Part shown: piece by piece, positions 52,601 through 60,534 of the stretch
Layout of the letters: each line of letters starts with the position of its first letter
Numbering within the stretch: position 1 is the first letter of the stretch
Assembly (NCBI RefSeq): GCF_002979775.1
Contig: NZ_PCPR01000011.1
Coordinates: forward strand, 62,001 to 126,000
DNA length: 64,000 bases
Origin: Arthrobacter sp. MYb23
GTDB taxonomy: Bacteria > Actinomycetota > Actinomycetes > Actinomycetales > Micrococcaceae
Reading direction: 5' to 3'
Position numbers and translations under genes: made by a program
Notes under the pieces: generated by a model
Databases searched by the model: none
What the model was told of the DNA's origin: nothing
Seen by the model: only the letters and a program-made list of their open reading frames with translations

Positions 52601-52622
52601 GTTGGGTGCGTCGCGGCCGAGT

Positions 52623-53633
52623 TTAAGCGCCGGCAGTGCTTTGGCGGACCACCAGCTCGGGAGTGAACACCACGGACCGGTGCTTGGTTCCGCCGCTCTC
52701 CTGCTCCTCCGCGAGCAATTCGATGGCGGTCCGGCCCAGTGCCTCAGTGGGCTGCCGGATGGAAGAGAGCGGCACCACGGCAGAGATGGCGAAATCGATG
52801 TCGTCGTAACCAATGAGCGCGATGTCCTCGGGAATCTTCACCGTCCGGAGCATGGTCAAGGATTGCATGACGCCGAGCGCCAGGAGGTCGTTGGAGCAGA
52901 ACACGGCTTCGGGCCGCTCTTCCGGTGAGCGTTCCACCAGGCTGTTGCCCACTTGTCGGCCGGAAAGAACTGTCTGCCCGGCGGAGTCGAGCACCTCAAT
53001 GCTGGCGCCGGTCACCTCTCCCACGGCACGCTGCGCGCCCTTGAGTCGGCTGGCCACCTGGCGGATGGAAGGCGTACCAACAAAGGCCAGACGACGGCGG
53101 CCCAGGTCCAGCAGGTGTTTGGCGGCCAGATACCCTCCTTCCTGGTCATCAACGGAGACTGAGCTGCAGCGATCGGTGTCCGCGAGTTGGTCCACCAGGA
53201 CCGTGGGCACACCGCGTTCGCGGAGGGTGTCGATCCGCGCCCCCACATCACCAACGGGCGAGATCAGCAGGCCTTGGACACGCTGCTCTTGGAAAAGGTC
53301 CATGTAGTGGGCTTCCCGGGAGGCATCTTGCCCACTGTCGCCAACCAGCACCACGCTTCCCAGGGCGGTCGCCGCATCTTCCGCCGCGCGAGCCACGGAG
53401 GAGAAGAACGGGTTTCCAACGTCCAGCACGATCAGGCCGATAGTGCGGCTCTGACCGGCGCGGAGCTGGCGGGCGGCGTCGTTGCGGACGAAGCCGAGCT
53501 CAGCGATGGATTTCAGGACGCGTTCCTTGGTCCTCTGCGAAACCCTGTCCGGATAGTTCAGCACATTGGAAACAGTTCCCACTGCTACCTGGGCGTGAGT
53601 GGCAACGTCTTTGATGCTGGCTGTCTGGGACAT
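52623..53633 (-). CDS. LacI-family repressor, probably of the rhamnose operon
   Basis: Starting at ATG 53633 (MSQTASIKDVATHAQVAVGTVSNVLNYPDRVS), the protein has 336 residues. The HTH and hinge (AARQLRAGQS) are followed by the sugar-binding fold (GLIVLDVGNPFFSSVARAAEDAA; AVFCSNDLLALGVMQSL; IALIGYDDIDFAISAVVPLSSIRQP). It is divergent from the rha operon with an inverted repeat between. The rhamnose assignment is from position. Confidence 0.87.
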   Translation of the reverse strand: MSQTASIKDVATHAQVAVGTVSNVLNYPDRVSQRTKERVLKSIAELGFVRNDAARQLRAGQSRTIGLIVLDVGNPFFSSVARAAEDAATALGSVVLVGDSGQDASREAHYMDLFQEQRVQGLLISPVGDVGARIDTLRERGVPTVLVDQLADTDRCSSVSVDDQEGGYLAAKHLLDLGRRRLAFVGTPSIRQVASRLKGAQRAVGEVTGASIEVLDSAGQTVLSGRQVGNSLVERSPEERPEAVFCSNDLLALGVMQSLTMLRTVKIPEDIALIGYDDIDFAISAVVPLSSIRQPTEALGRTAIELLAEEQESGGTKHRSVVFTPELVVRQSTAGA

Positions 53634-53705
53634 GCTTTCCGATCTCCGCTGGCTGACGTCAATGTGTTGGAAACGTCTTGACACCCTCCCGTTTACGAGG
53701 GTAAT

Positions 53706-53733
53706 TTGAATCGTAACAAATGAAACGATTCAA
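53706..53733. promoter_or_regulatory. Inverted repeat upstream of the rha operon, likely repressor site
   Basis: TTGAATCGT (53706-53714) and ACGATTCAA (53725-53733) are perfect reverse complements 10 bases apart, 25 bases before the first rha gene. TTGACA (53678-53683) with TAATTT (53702-53707) could be the promoter; the repeat would cover its -10 and start site. Confidence 0.75.
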
Positions 53734-53758
53734 AGACGAGTGACCCGGAGATCCGCAC

Positions 53759-54163
53759 ATGAGGGTTTGTTTCCGCTCTTCAGTCCAGCCGGAACTGATG
53801 GCCGAGTACAAGCAGCGCCACGCCGCCGTATGGCCGGAGATGCTGTCCGCACTGAAAGATGCAGGCTGGAACAACTACTCCCTGTTCCTCGCTCCGGACG
53901 GCCAGCTGATCGGCTACCTGGAATGCGAAGACTACGCAGAAGCGCAGGCCCGCATGGCAATTACTGAGGTTAACGCCCGCTGGCAGGCCGAGATGGCAAC
54001 CTTGTTCGCCAACAGTGACCTCCCTCCGGACCAAGGCTTCGAAATCGTCGAGGAAGTTTTCAACCTTGAGGATCAGCTCGCCGCTGCAGGCGTCACGGAT
54101 GCCTCCCGCACCGCACACATAGACAAAGACCCAGCCCACGAATACCAAAAGGAACAAGCATGA
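53759..54163 (+). CDS. rhaM: L-rhamnose mutarotase
   Basis: The 134-residue protein fits the RhaM family: VCFRSSVQPELMAEYKQRHAAVWPEML carries the catalytic His, then NNYSLFLAPDGQLIGYLECEDYAEAQARMA. It interconverts rhamnose anomers before isomerisation. The C-terminal about 35 residues extend beyond the compact family core (about 104 residues). ATG 53759 follows CCCGGAG. Its stop overlaps the isomerase start (ATGA). Confidence 0.92.
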   Translation: MRVCFRSSVQPELMAEYKQRHAAVWPEMLSALKDAGWNNYSLFLAPDGQLIGYLECEDYAEAQARMAITEVNARWQAEMATLFANSDLPPDQGFEIVEEVFNLEDQLAAAGVTDASRTAHIDKDPAHEYQKEQA

Positions 54164-55326
54164 ACACCACAGAATCGGCCCTTGGTCGTCTAGGGGAACT
54201 GGCCATTGAAGTGCCGTCCTGGGCCTACGGAAATTCCGGGACCCGGTTCAAGGTTTTCGGCACACCGGGTACTCCGCGCACCGTCCAGGAAAAGATCGCC
54301 GACGCCGCCAAGGTTCACGAGCTCACGGGGCTCGCGCCTACTGTGGCATTGCATATCCCGTGGGACAAGGTGGATGACTACGCTGCGCTGCGCGAATACG
54401 CCGCAGGACTCGGTGTTGGGCTAGGGACCATCAATTCCAACACCTTCCAGGATGACGAGTACAAGTTCGGCTCCCTGACCTCGTCCAACGAGTCCGTTCG
54501 CCGCCGTGCCATTGATCACCACCTGGAGTGCATTGAGATCATGCACGCCACTGGTTCCAAGGACCTGAAGATCTGGCTTGCCGATGGCACCAACTATCCG
54601 GGCCAAGACGATATCCGCGGCCGCCAGGACCGCCTGGCGGAGGCCCTGCAGGAGATCTACGCGGGTCTCGGTGACGAGCAGCGGCTGGTCCTGGAGTACA
54701 AGTTCTTCGAGCCGGCTTTCTATCACACCGATGTTCCGGACTGGGGTACCTCCTACGCGCAGACCCTGGCCCTGGGCGAGAAGGCGTTCGTCTGCCTGGA
54801 CACCGGCCACCACGCGCCGGGTACCAACATCGAGTTCATCGTCATGCAGCTGCTGCGTCTGGGCAAGCTGGGGTCCTTCGACTTCAACTCCCGCTTCTAT
54901 GCCGATGATGACCTGATCGTGGGTGCCGCCGATCCGTTCCAGCTGTTCCGCATCATGCACGAGGTCATCCGCGGCGGCGGTTTCGGCAAGGACTCAGGTG
55001 TCGCGCTGATGCTGGACCAGTGCCACAACCTCGAAGAGAAGATCCCGGGCCAGATCCGCTCGGTGCTCAATGTCCAGGAAATGACGGCCCGCGCCCTGCT
55101 TATAGACACCGCAGCGCTCTCCGAAGCACAGCGTGCCGGGGATGTCCTGGCAGCGAATGGCATCTTCAACGATGCTTTCTACACCGATGTCCGCCCGATC
55201 CTGGCCGAGTGGCGCGAATCCCGCGGCCTGCCCGCCGATCCGATGGCTGCGTACAAGGCCAGCGGTTACCAGAAGAAGATCAACGAGGACCGCGCAGGCG
55301 GCCAGCAAGCCGGATGGGGCGCGTAA
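54160..55326 (+). CDS. rhaI: L-rhamnose isomerase (RhaI type)
   Basis: The 388-residue TIM-barrel protein matches the RhaI (P. stutzeri-like) isomerase: IEVPSWAYGNSGTRFKVFG, HIPWDKVDDYAALREYA, KIWLADGTNYPGQDDIRGR, LEYKFFEPAFYHTDVPDWGT, CLDTGHHAPGTNIEFIV and GSFDFNSRFYADDDLIVG contain the metal ligands. It converts L-rhamnose to L-rhamnulose. It overlaps rhaM by four bases. Confidence 0.94.
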   Translation: MNTTESALGRLGELAIEVPSWAYGNSGTRFKVFGTPGTPRTVQEKIADAAKVHELTGLAPTVALHIPWDKVDDYAALREYAAGLGVGLGTINSNTFQDDEYKFGSLTSSNESVRRRAIDHHLECIEIMHATGSKDLKIWLADGTNYPGQDDIRGRQDRLAEALQEIYAGLGDEQRLVLEYKFFEPAFYHTDVPDWGTSYAQTLALGEKAFVCLDTGHHAPGTNIEFIVMQLLRLGKLGSFDFNSRFYADDDLIVGAADPFQLFRIMHEVIRGGGFGKDSGVALMLDQCHNLEEKIPGQIRSVLNVQEMTARALLIDTAALSEAQRAGDVLAANGIFNDAFYTDVRPILAEWRESRGLPADPMAAYKASGYQKKINEDRAGGQQAGWGA

Positions 55327-55330
55327 CACC

Positions 55331-57364
55331 ATGAGCAAGACTGTTGAAGAGCTGATTTCCCGTTCCAACCGCCTCGGCGCGGACAAGCGGAACACCAACT
55401 TCGCCGGCGGCAACACCTCCGCCAAAGGCACCGAGAAGGATCCTGTCACTGGCCAGGACGTTGAACTCCTGTGGGTCAAGGGCTCCGGCGGCGACCTCGG
55501 CACACTGAAAGCTGAGAACCTTGCTGTACTCCGGCTGGACCGGTTGCAGGCACTCAAGGATGTTTACCCCGGCGTCGAGCGTGAAGACGAAATGGTGGCC
55601 GCGTTCGATTATTGCCTGCACGGCAAGGGCGGCGCCGCGCCGTCAATCGACACCGCCATGCACGGACTCGTGGATGCAGCGCACGTTGATCACCTGCACC
55701 CTGACTCGGGCATCGCGATTGCCACCGCGGTGGACGGGGAAGCACTGACCTCCAAGGTCTTCGGCGACAAGGTTGTGTGGGTTCCATGGCGTCGGCCCGG
55801 ATTCCAGCTCGGTTTGGACATCGCGGCGATCAAGGAAGCCAACCCGCAGGCCATCGGCACCATCCTGGGCGGCCACGGCATCACCGCCTGGGGTGCCACC
55901 AGCGAAGAGGCAGAGGCCAACTCGCTCTGGATCATTGACCAGGCCGAGAACTACATCAAGGACAACGGCAAGTCCGAGCCTTTCGGCGCCGCGCTTCCCG
56001 GTTACGGCGCCCTCCCGGAGGCTGAGCGCAGGGCCAAGGCAGCCGCCCTCGCTCCCGTGATCCGCGGATTGGCTTCCACGGACAAACCGCAGCTGGGGCA
56101 CTTCAGTGATGACGCCGTCGTTCTTGAATTCCTCGCCGCAGAAGAGCACCCGCGCCTCGGCGCGCTGGGCACGTCCTGCCCGGACCACTTCCTCCGCACC
56201 AAGGTCAAGCCGCTGGTCCTGGACCTGCCCGCCGACGCCTCGATCGAAGATTCGATCAACCGGCTCAAGGAACTGCACGCCGCCTACCGCGAGGACTACC
56301 AGGCGTACTACGACCGTCACGCTGACGAGAACAGCCCAGCATTGCGCGGCGCGGACCCGGCCATCGTACTGATCCCCGGCGTGGGCATGTACTCCTTCGG
56401 CAAGGACAAGCAAACCGCACGCGTGGCAGGCGAGTTCTACCTCAACGCCATCAACGTGATGCGCGGCGCCGAGGCCATCTCCACCTACGCCCCGATCGAG
56501 GAATCCGAGAAATTCCGCATCGAGTACTGGGCGCTGGAAGAAGCCAAGCTGGCCCGGATGCCCAAGCCCAAGTCCCACGCCACCCGCATCGCACTGGTGA
56601 CCGGAGCGGCGTCGGGCATCGGCAAGGCGATCGCTACCCGTTTGGCGTCCGACGGCGCGTGCGTAGTGATTGCCGACCTGAACCTTGAGAACGCACAAAA
56701 GGTCGCCGAGGAACTGGGCGGATCCGACGTCGCCATCGGCGTCCAGGCCGACGTGACCGACGAAGCCCAGATCGCCGCTGCCATCCAGGAAGCCGTGCTC
56801 GCGTTCGGTGGCCTGGACCTGGTGGTCAACAACGCAGGCCTGTCCATCTCCAAGCCGCTGCTGGAAACCACGGAGAAGGACTGGGACCTGCAGCACAACG
56901 TCATGGCCAAGGGCTCGTTCCTGGTGTCCAAGGCCGCAGCCAAGGTCATGATCGATCAGGGCCTGGGTGGAGACATCATCTACATCTCCTCCAAGAACTC
57001 GGTCTTCGCCGGCCCGAACAATATCGCCTACTCGGCCACCAAGGCTGACCAAGCGCACCAGGTCCGGCTCCTCGCGGCCGAACTGGGCGAGTACGGTGTC
57101 CGCGTCAACGGCATCAACCCCGACGGCGTGGTCCGCGGCTCCGGCATCTTCGCCGGTGGCTGGGGCGCCAAGCGCGCCGCCGTGTATGGCGTGGACGAGC
57201 AGGAACTGGGCAAGTACTACGCCCAGCGCACGCTCCTCAAGCGCGAAGTCCTCCCGGAACACGTGGCCAACGCCGCCGCCGTGCTCACCAGCAGCGAACT
57301 GTCACACACCACCGGACTCCACATCCCCGTGGACGCCGGCGTCGCGGCAGCCTTCCTCCGCTAG
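55331..57364 (+). CDS. Bifunctional rhamnulose-1-phosphate aldolase / short-chain dehydrogenase
   Basis: From ATG 55331 (four bases after the previous stop) the protein has 677 residues. The N-terminal about 400 form a class II aldolase domain (NTNFAGGNTSAKGTEKDP; VDAAHVDHLHPDSGIAIATA; ILGGHGITAWG). From about residue 415 a classical SDR follows (ALVTGAASGIGKAIATRLAS; VVNNAGLSISKPL; catalytic YSATK). It splits rhamnulose 1-phosphate to DHAP and L-lactaldehyde, and the SDR half should oxidise lactaldehyde to lactate. This fused RhaE/W-type enzyme is usual in actinobacteria and bacilli. Confidence 0.93.
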   Translation: MSKTVEELISRSNRLGADKRNTNFAGGNTSAKGTEKDPVTGQDVELLWVKGSGGDLGTLKAENLAVLRLDRLQALKDVYPGVEREDEMVAAFDYCLHGKGGAAPSIDTAMHGLVDAAHVDHLHPDSGIAIATAVDGEALTSKVFGDKVVWVPWRRPGFQLGLDIAAIKEANPQAIGTILGGHGITAWGATSEEAEANSLWIIDQAENYIKDNGKSEPFGAALPGYGALPEAERRAKAAALAPVIRGLASTDKPQLGHFSDDAVVLEFLAAEEHPRLGALGTSCPDHFLRTKVKPLVLDLPADASIEDSINRLKELHAAYREDYQAYYDRHADENSPALRGADPAIVLIPGVGMYSFGKDKQTARVAGEFYLNAINVMRGAEAISTYAPIEESEKFRIEYWALEEAKLARMPKPKSHATRIALVTGAASGIGKAIATRLASDGACVVIADLNLENAQKVAEELGGSDVAIGVQADVTDEAQIAAAIQEAVLAFGGLDLVVNNAGLSISKPLLETTEKDWDLQHNVMAKGSFLVSKAAAKVMIDQGLGGDIIYISSKNSVFAGPNNIAYSATKADQAHQVRLLAAELGEYGVRVNGINPDGVVRGSGIFAGGWGAKRAAVYGVDEQELGKYYAQRTLLKREVLPEHVANAAAVLTSSELSHTTGLHIPVDAGVAAAFLR

Positions 57365-57372
57365 GACCGACA

Positions 57373-58908
57373 GTGACCAACGGAACCACCACCAGCACCG
57401 CCCCGGCACACGCCGGGGCGGTGCCCGCTCCCGCAGACCACAACAGAGTGTTTGCCGCCATCGACATCGGCGCGTCCTCCGGCCGCGTGATGTTGGGCCG
57501 CGTCTCCGCGGTATCCGGCGTGTCCCTCGAGACCATCCACCGCTTCCCCAACGGGGTGGTGGAGCTCGACGGCGACCTCCGCTGGGACTTCAACGCGCTG
57601 TTCGCTGAGGTACTCAAGGGCTTGGCGGCCGCTGCTGCCGTGGCGGCCAAGAATGGCGAGCGCATCACCAGCATCGGCATCGACACCTGGGCTGTGGACT
57701 ACGGATTGGTGAACGACGCCGGCGACCTCACCTCGGTTCCGTTCAGCTACCGGGACGAGCGCAGCCGGGCCACGGTGGAGCGGGTCCATGCGGTCATTTC
57801 CCCTGAGAAGCTGTACGCCACCACCGGCTTGCAGTATCTGCAGTTCAACACGATCTACCAGCTCGCTGCAGAACCGACTTTGGAAGGGCTGCAGGCCCTC
57901 ATGATTCCGGACCTGATCGCCTTCCTGCTCACCGGTGTTCGCCGCACGGAGGCCACCAATGCCTCCACCACCGGGCTCTTCGACGCCGTTGCGGGCGAGT
58001 GGGCCACGGAGTTCCTGGACGCGTTGGGTGTGCCCCGGAACATCTTCCCGGAACTCATCCAGCCCGGAGAAACCGTGGGCACGCTCCTGCCGGCGATCAT
58101 TGAGCAGACGGGTCTGCCCGCTGACACCACGGTGGTGGCTGTGGGCTCGCACGACACTGCCTCGGCCGTCGCAGCCATCCCCGCCCAGGTTTTGGGTGCA
58201 ACCGGGGACCAGGATTTCGCTTACATCTCTTCCGGCACATGGTCGCTGGTGGGAGTGGAACTGAACAAGCCCGTACTGACTGAAACGAGCCGCCACGCCA
58301 ACTTCACCAACGAACGTGGCGTGGATGGCACTATCCGGTACCTCCGCAACGTCGGCGGCCTGTGGTTGTTGAGCGAATGCCAGCGCGCATGGGCTGCCCA
58401 GGGATTCAGTCAGTCGCTTCCGGCCTTGCTTGACTCAGCCGCTGCGCTCCCTGCCGGAGGTCCGCAGATCAACGCGGACGATCCTGCGTTCACCGCCCCT
58501 GACAACATGCCGGACCGGATCCGCGCAGCTGTGCGCAACACCGGCGCGGTACTCGCGGACCGGCCTGCCGCCGTCGTGCGTTGCATCATGGACAGCCTCG
58601 CGGCCGGTTACGCGCGCACGCTGGCCGACGCCGAACGTCTTACCGGTCGTAGCACCGGCGTGGTGCACATTGTGGGCGGCGGTTCGCAGAACCGGCTTCT
58701 GTGCCAACTGACGGCCGACGCCACGGGCAAAACCGTGGTCGCCGGACCTGTGGAAGCGACCGCACAGGGCAATGTCCTGGTGCAGGCACGCGCTGCCGGG
58801 GTGGTGGCCGGCGGCTTGGCTGAGCTGCGGCAGCTGGTCATCGCAGGTGAGGAGCTGGTGCGCTACGAGCCTAGAGATGCATATCCGGCGGCTCCAGGAC
58901 GCTCCTAG
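57373..58908 (+). CDS. rhaB: Rhamnulokinase
   Basis: The 511-residue FGGY kinase begins GTG 57373, eight bases after the aldolase gene, with a low-complexity first 22 residues and then VFAAIDIGASSGRVMLGRVS. GIDTWAVDYGLVNDAGDL, TGLQYLQFNTIYQLAAEP, AYISSGTWSLVGVELNKPVLT and HIVGGGSQNRLLCQLTADATGK are RhaB signatures. It phosphorylates L-rhamnulose. It ends the rha operon. Confidence 0.95.
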   Translation: MTNGTTTSTAPAHAGAVPAPADHNRVFAAIDIGASSGRVMLGRVSAVSGVSLETIHRFPNGVVELDGDLRWDFNALFAEVLKGLAAAAAVAAKNGERITSIGIDTWAVDYGLVNDAGDLTSVPFSYRDERSRATVERVHAVISPEKLYATTGLQYLQFNTIYQLAAEPTLEGLQALMIPDLIAFLLTGVRRTEATNASTTGLFDAVAGEWATEFLDALGVPRNIFPELIQPGETVGTLLPAIIEQTGLPADTTVVAVGSHDTASAVAAIPAQVLGATGDQDFAYISSGTWSLVGVELNKPVLTETSRHANFTNERGVDGTIRYLRNVGGLWLLSECQRAWAAQGFSQSLPALLDSAAALPAGGPQINADDPAFTAPDNMPDRIRAAVRNTGAVLADRPAAVVRCIMDSLAAGYARTLADAERLTGRSTGVVHIVGGGSQNRLLCQLTADATGKTVVAGPVEATAQGNVLVQARAAGVVAGGLAELRQLVIAGEELVRYEPRDAYPAAPGRS

Positions 58909-58922
58909 TTAAAGCTGGGTCT

Positions 58923-58941
58923 GTTACGGCCAAAATGTAAC
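58923..58941. promoter_or_regulatory. Possible operator of the HTH gene
   Basis: GTTAC-N9-GTAAC forms a small inverted repeat 29 bases before the XRE-type gene, next to an AT-rich CATAAT (58952-58957) that could be a -10. Autoregulation by the HTH protein would fit. Weak evidence. Confidence 0.4.
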
Positions 58942-58969
58942 CGAATGGTGCCATAATATTTAGACGGAT

Positions 58970-59542
58970 ATGAACGCGGAGGCTATTGGCCAGACCATAC
59001 GCGAGCGACGGAAAGCCCGAGGCTACACTCAACAAGCCTTGGCCGACTCCGTCGGAGCTTCCCGCAAGTTTATTGTGGACCTGGAATCAGGAAAGGAAGG
59101 AGCATCCTTCGGGCTGGCCCTGAAGGCGATGCAAGTCCTCGGCCTGGAAATAACCTCCAATGACAGCTCTTCCCATGAATTCGCGGGAGACTTTGCACGC
59201 ACTCTGAACGAGGGCGACTACCACTACGCCATTCGGTTGCTGGGCGAATACACCAACTCCTCGCTCGCTGCGGGCCGGGCACTGATGCCCACGGCCCCTT
59301 CCTTCAATGACGACGCCTACCGGGCAGCCCTTGGCGCGGTGACTCTATGGGTGTCAGCCAAAACCGGATCGCCCGCACCAAAGTGGGCGAAAAACGCCAG
59401 GGCATCGTCGCAGCCGGTTTTTCTGGCCGAGAAGCTTCATCCGGTCAGCGACCGGATGAAGGACCTCATCCGCAGTGAGACTCCCGCTGAAATCGCTGCC
59501 ATGAACGTTTGGATCCGCGAGAGAGATTTGGCCACGGTTTGA
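58970..59542 (+). CDS. XRE-family HTH protein, antitoxin-like
   Basis: The 190-residue protein has an XRE HTH at about 6-60 (IGQTIRERRKARGYTQQALADSVGASRKFIVDLESGKEGASFGLALKAMQVLGLE). A second domain of about 110 residues ends in LIRSETPAEIAAMNVWIRERDL. HTH proteins with this tail commonly sit next to DUF6036/AbiEii-like nucleotidyltransferase genes in actinobacteria, a toxin-antitoxin-like layout. The downstream gene here is such a protein but lacks its N-terminal half. Role inferred. Confidence 0.75.
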   Translation: MNAEAIGQTIRERRKARGYTQQALADSVGASRKFIVDLESGKEGASFGLALKAMQVLGLEITSNDSSSHEFAGDFARTLNEGDYHYAIRLLGEYTNSSLAAGRALMPTAPSFNDDAYRAALGAVTLWVSAKTGSPAPKWAKNARASSQPVFLAEKLHPVSDRMKDLIRSETPAEIAAMNVWIRERDLATV

Positions 59543-59544
59543 CG

Positions 59545-59943
59545 GTGCTCGAATTCCGACGTGACGACGTGGTTGAAGTGGCCGCCGGGATGGAACAGGA
59601 GTACGGGTTGCCCCCGAAGTGGCTAAACAGCAATGCAGCAGCATTCCTCCCCGAAGAAGCGCGGTGGATCGCAGGCCCAAAGGGGACCTCATCAGCCATC
59701 CAGCTCGCCGACCTGCCCACCTTGGCAGCAATGAAGATAGCGGCGGAGCGGGCGAAAGACATTGAGGATCTTGGCCACATAGTGCTGGCGCTGGGGATTG
59801 AAAAGGCCGCCGACCTCGTACAACTCGCTTTCGAGAAATACGGCGAGCACTCTGTAGCTCTCAGCGCACCAGCAGACAATTACGAAATCGTTGCTGAAGA
59901 AGCAATGGCCGCGGCCAGGGCCTTACGTCGGCCACTAAAGTAG
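59545..59943 (+). pseudogene. DUF6036-like nucleotidyltransferase, N-terminally truncated
   Basis: Residues LEFRRDDVVEVAAGMEQEYGLPPKWLNSNAAAFLP and DLPTLAAMKIAAERAKDIEDLGHIVLALGI match the middle and end of DUF6036-type proteins. The usual first about 60 residues with the nucleotidyltransferase Gly-Gly and Asp-x-Asp active site are missing; the upstream bases are occupied by the HTH gene. Possible starts are TTG 59539 (overlapping the HTH stop) or GTG 59545. A further open frame back to TTG 59509 adds nothing family-like. Probably an inactive remnant, about 132 residues. Confidence 0.65.
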
Positions 59944-60023
59944 CCTTTCCACCTGCGCTAAGAACGCGAACGTCTGGTACGTCACAGCGCCGGATGAGGG
60001 TGCCGCGCTAAACTGATCGCATT

Positions 60024-60455
60024 ATGATCCGCACAATGTTCAAGTCCAAGATCCACCGCGCAACGGTGACCCACGCCGACCTCCACTACGTCGGTTCGGT
60101 CACTGTCGACCTGGACCTCCTGGACGCGGCCGACATCCTTCCTGGTGAGCTCGTCTCCATTGTGGACGTCACCAACGGCGCCCGGCTGGAGACGTACACC
60201 ATTGCCGGCGAGCGCGGTTCGGGCGTAATCGGGATCAACGGCGCGGCCGCCCACATGGTCCACGTGGGCGACACCGTCATCCTCATCACCTACGCGGAGA
60301 TGACCACGGAGGAGGCCCGGACATACGAGCCCCGGGTGGTCCACGTGGGCAAGGACAACAAGATCCTGCAGCTCGGCAACGATCCCGCCGAGGGCCACAC
60401 TCCTGGCCTCATGCGCCCGCCGCACGCGCTCAGCAACGCAGCGCACCTAAGCTAA
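60024..60455 (+). CDS. panD: Aspartate 1-decarboxylase
   Basis: The 143-residue pyruvoyl enzyme makes beta-alanine for pantothenate and Co[30 protein letters not shown] contains the self-cleavage site Gly24-Ser25, whose serine becomes the pyruvoyl group. [21 protein letters not shown] is also invariant. It is slightly longer at the C-terminus than the E. coli enzyme, as in other actinobacteria. It stands alone, without panB or panC in view. Confidence 0.97.
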   Translation: MIRTMFKSKIHRATVTHADLHYVGSVTVDLDLLDAADILPGELVSIVDVTNGARLETYTIAGERGSGVIGINGAAAHMVHVGDTVILITYAEMTTEEARTYEPRVVHVGKDNKILQLGNDPAEGHTPGLMRPPHALSNAAHLS

Positions 60456-60474
60456 CGCTTCAACTCAGACTCCA

Positions 60475-60526
60475 CAACAACGCTCGACGTCGGCACTCAC
60501 CTGAGTGCCGACGTCGAGCCCGTTGT
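60475..60526. terminator. Long hairpin between convergent panD and monoamine oxidase genes
   Basis: A perfect 18-base stem (60482-60499 with 60502-60519, two-base loop) extends outward with partial ACAAC/GTTGT pairing. Its left arm, AACGCTCGACG...CGGCACTCACCT, recurs with one mismatch at about 27729-27752 after tRNA-Gly. Confidence 0.85.
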
Positions 60527-60534
60527 GGGCTGCT

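Noticed and set aside
55643..57262. Minus-strand 539-residue frame opposite the rhamnulose-phosphate aldolase/dehydrogenase
   Set aside because: Antisense shadow of a gene with clear aldolase and SDR motifs.
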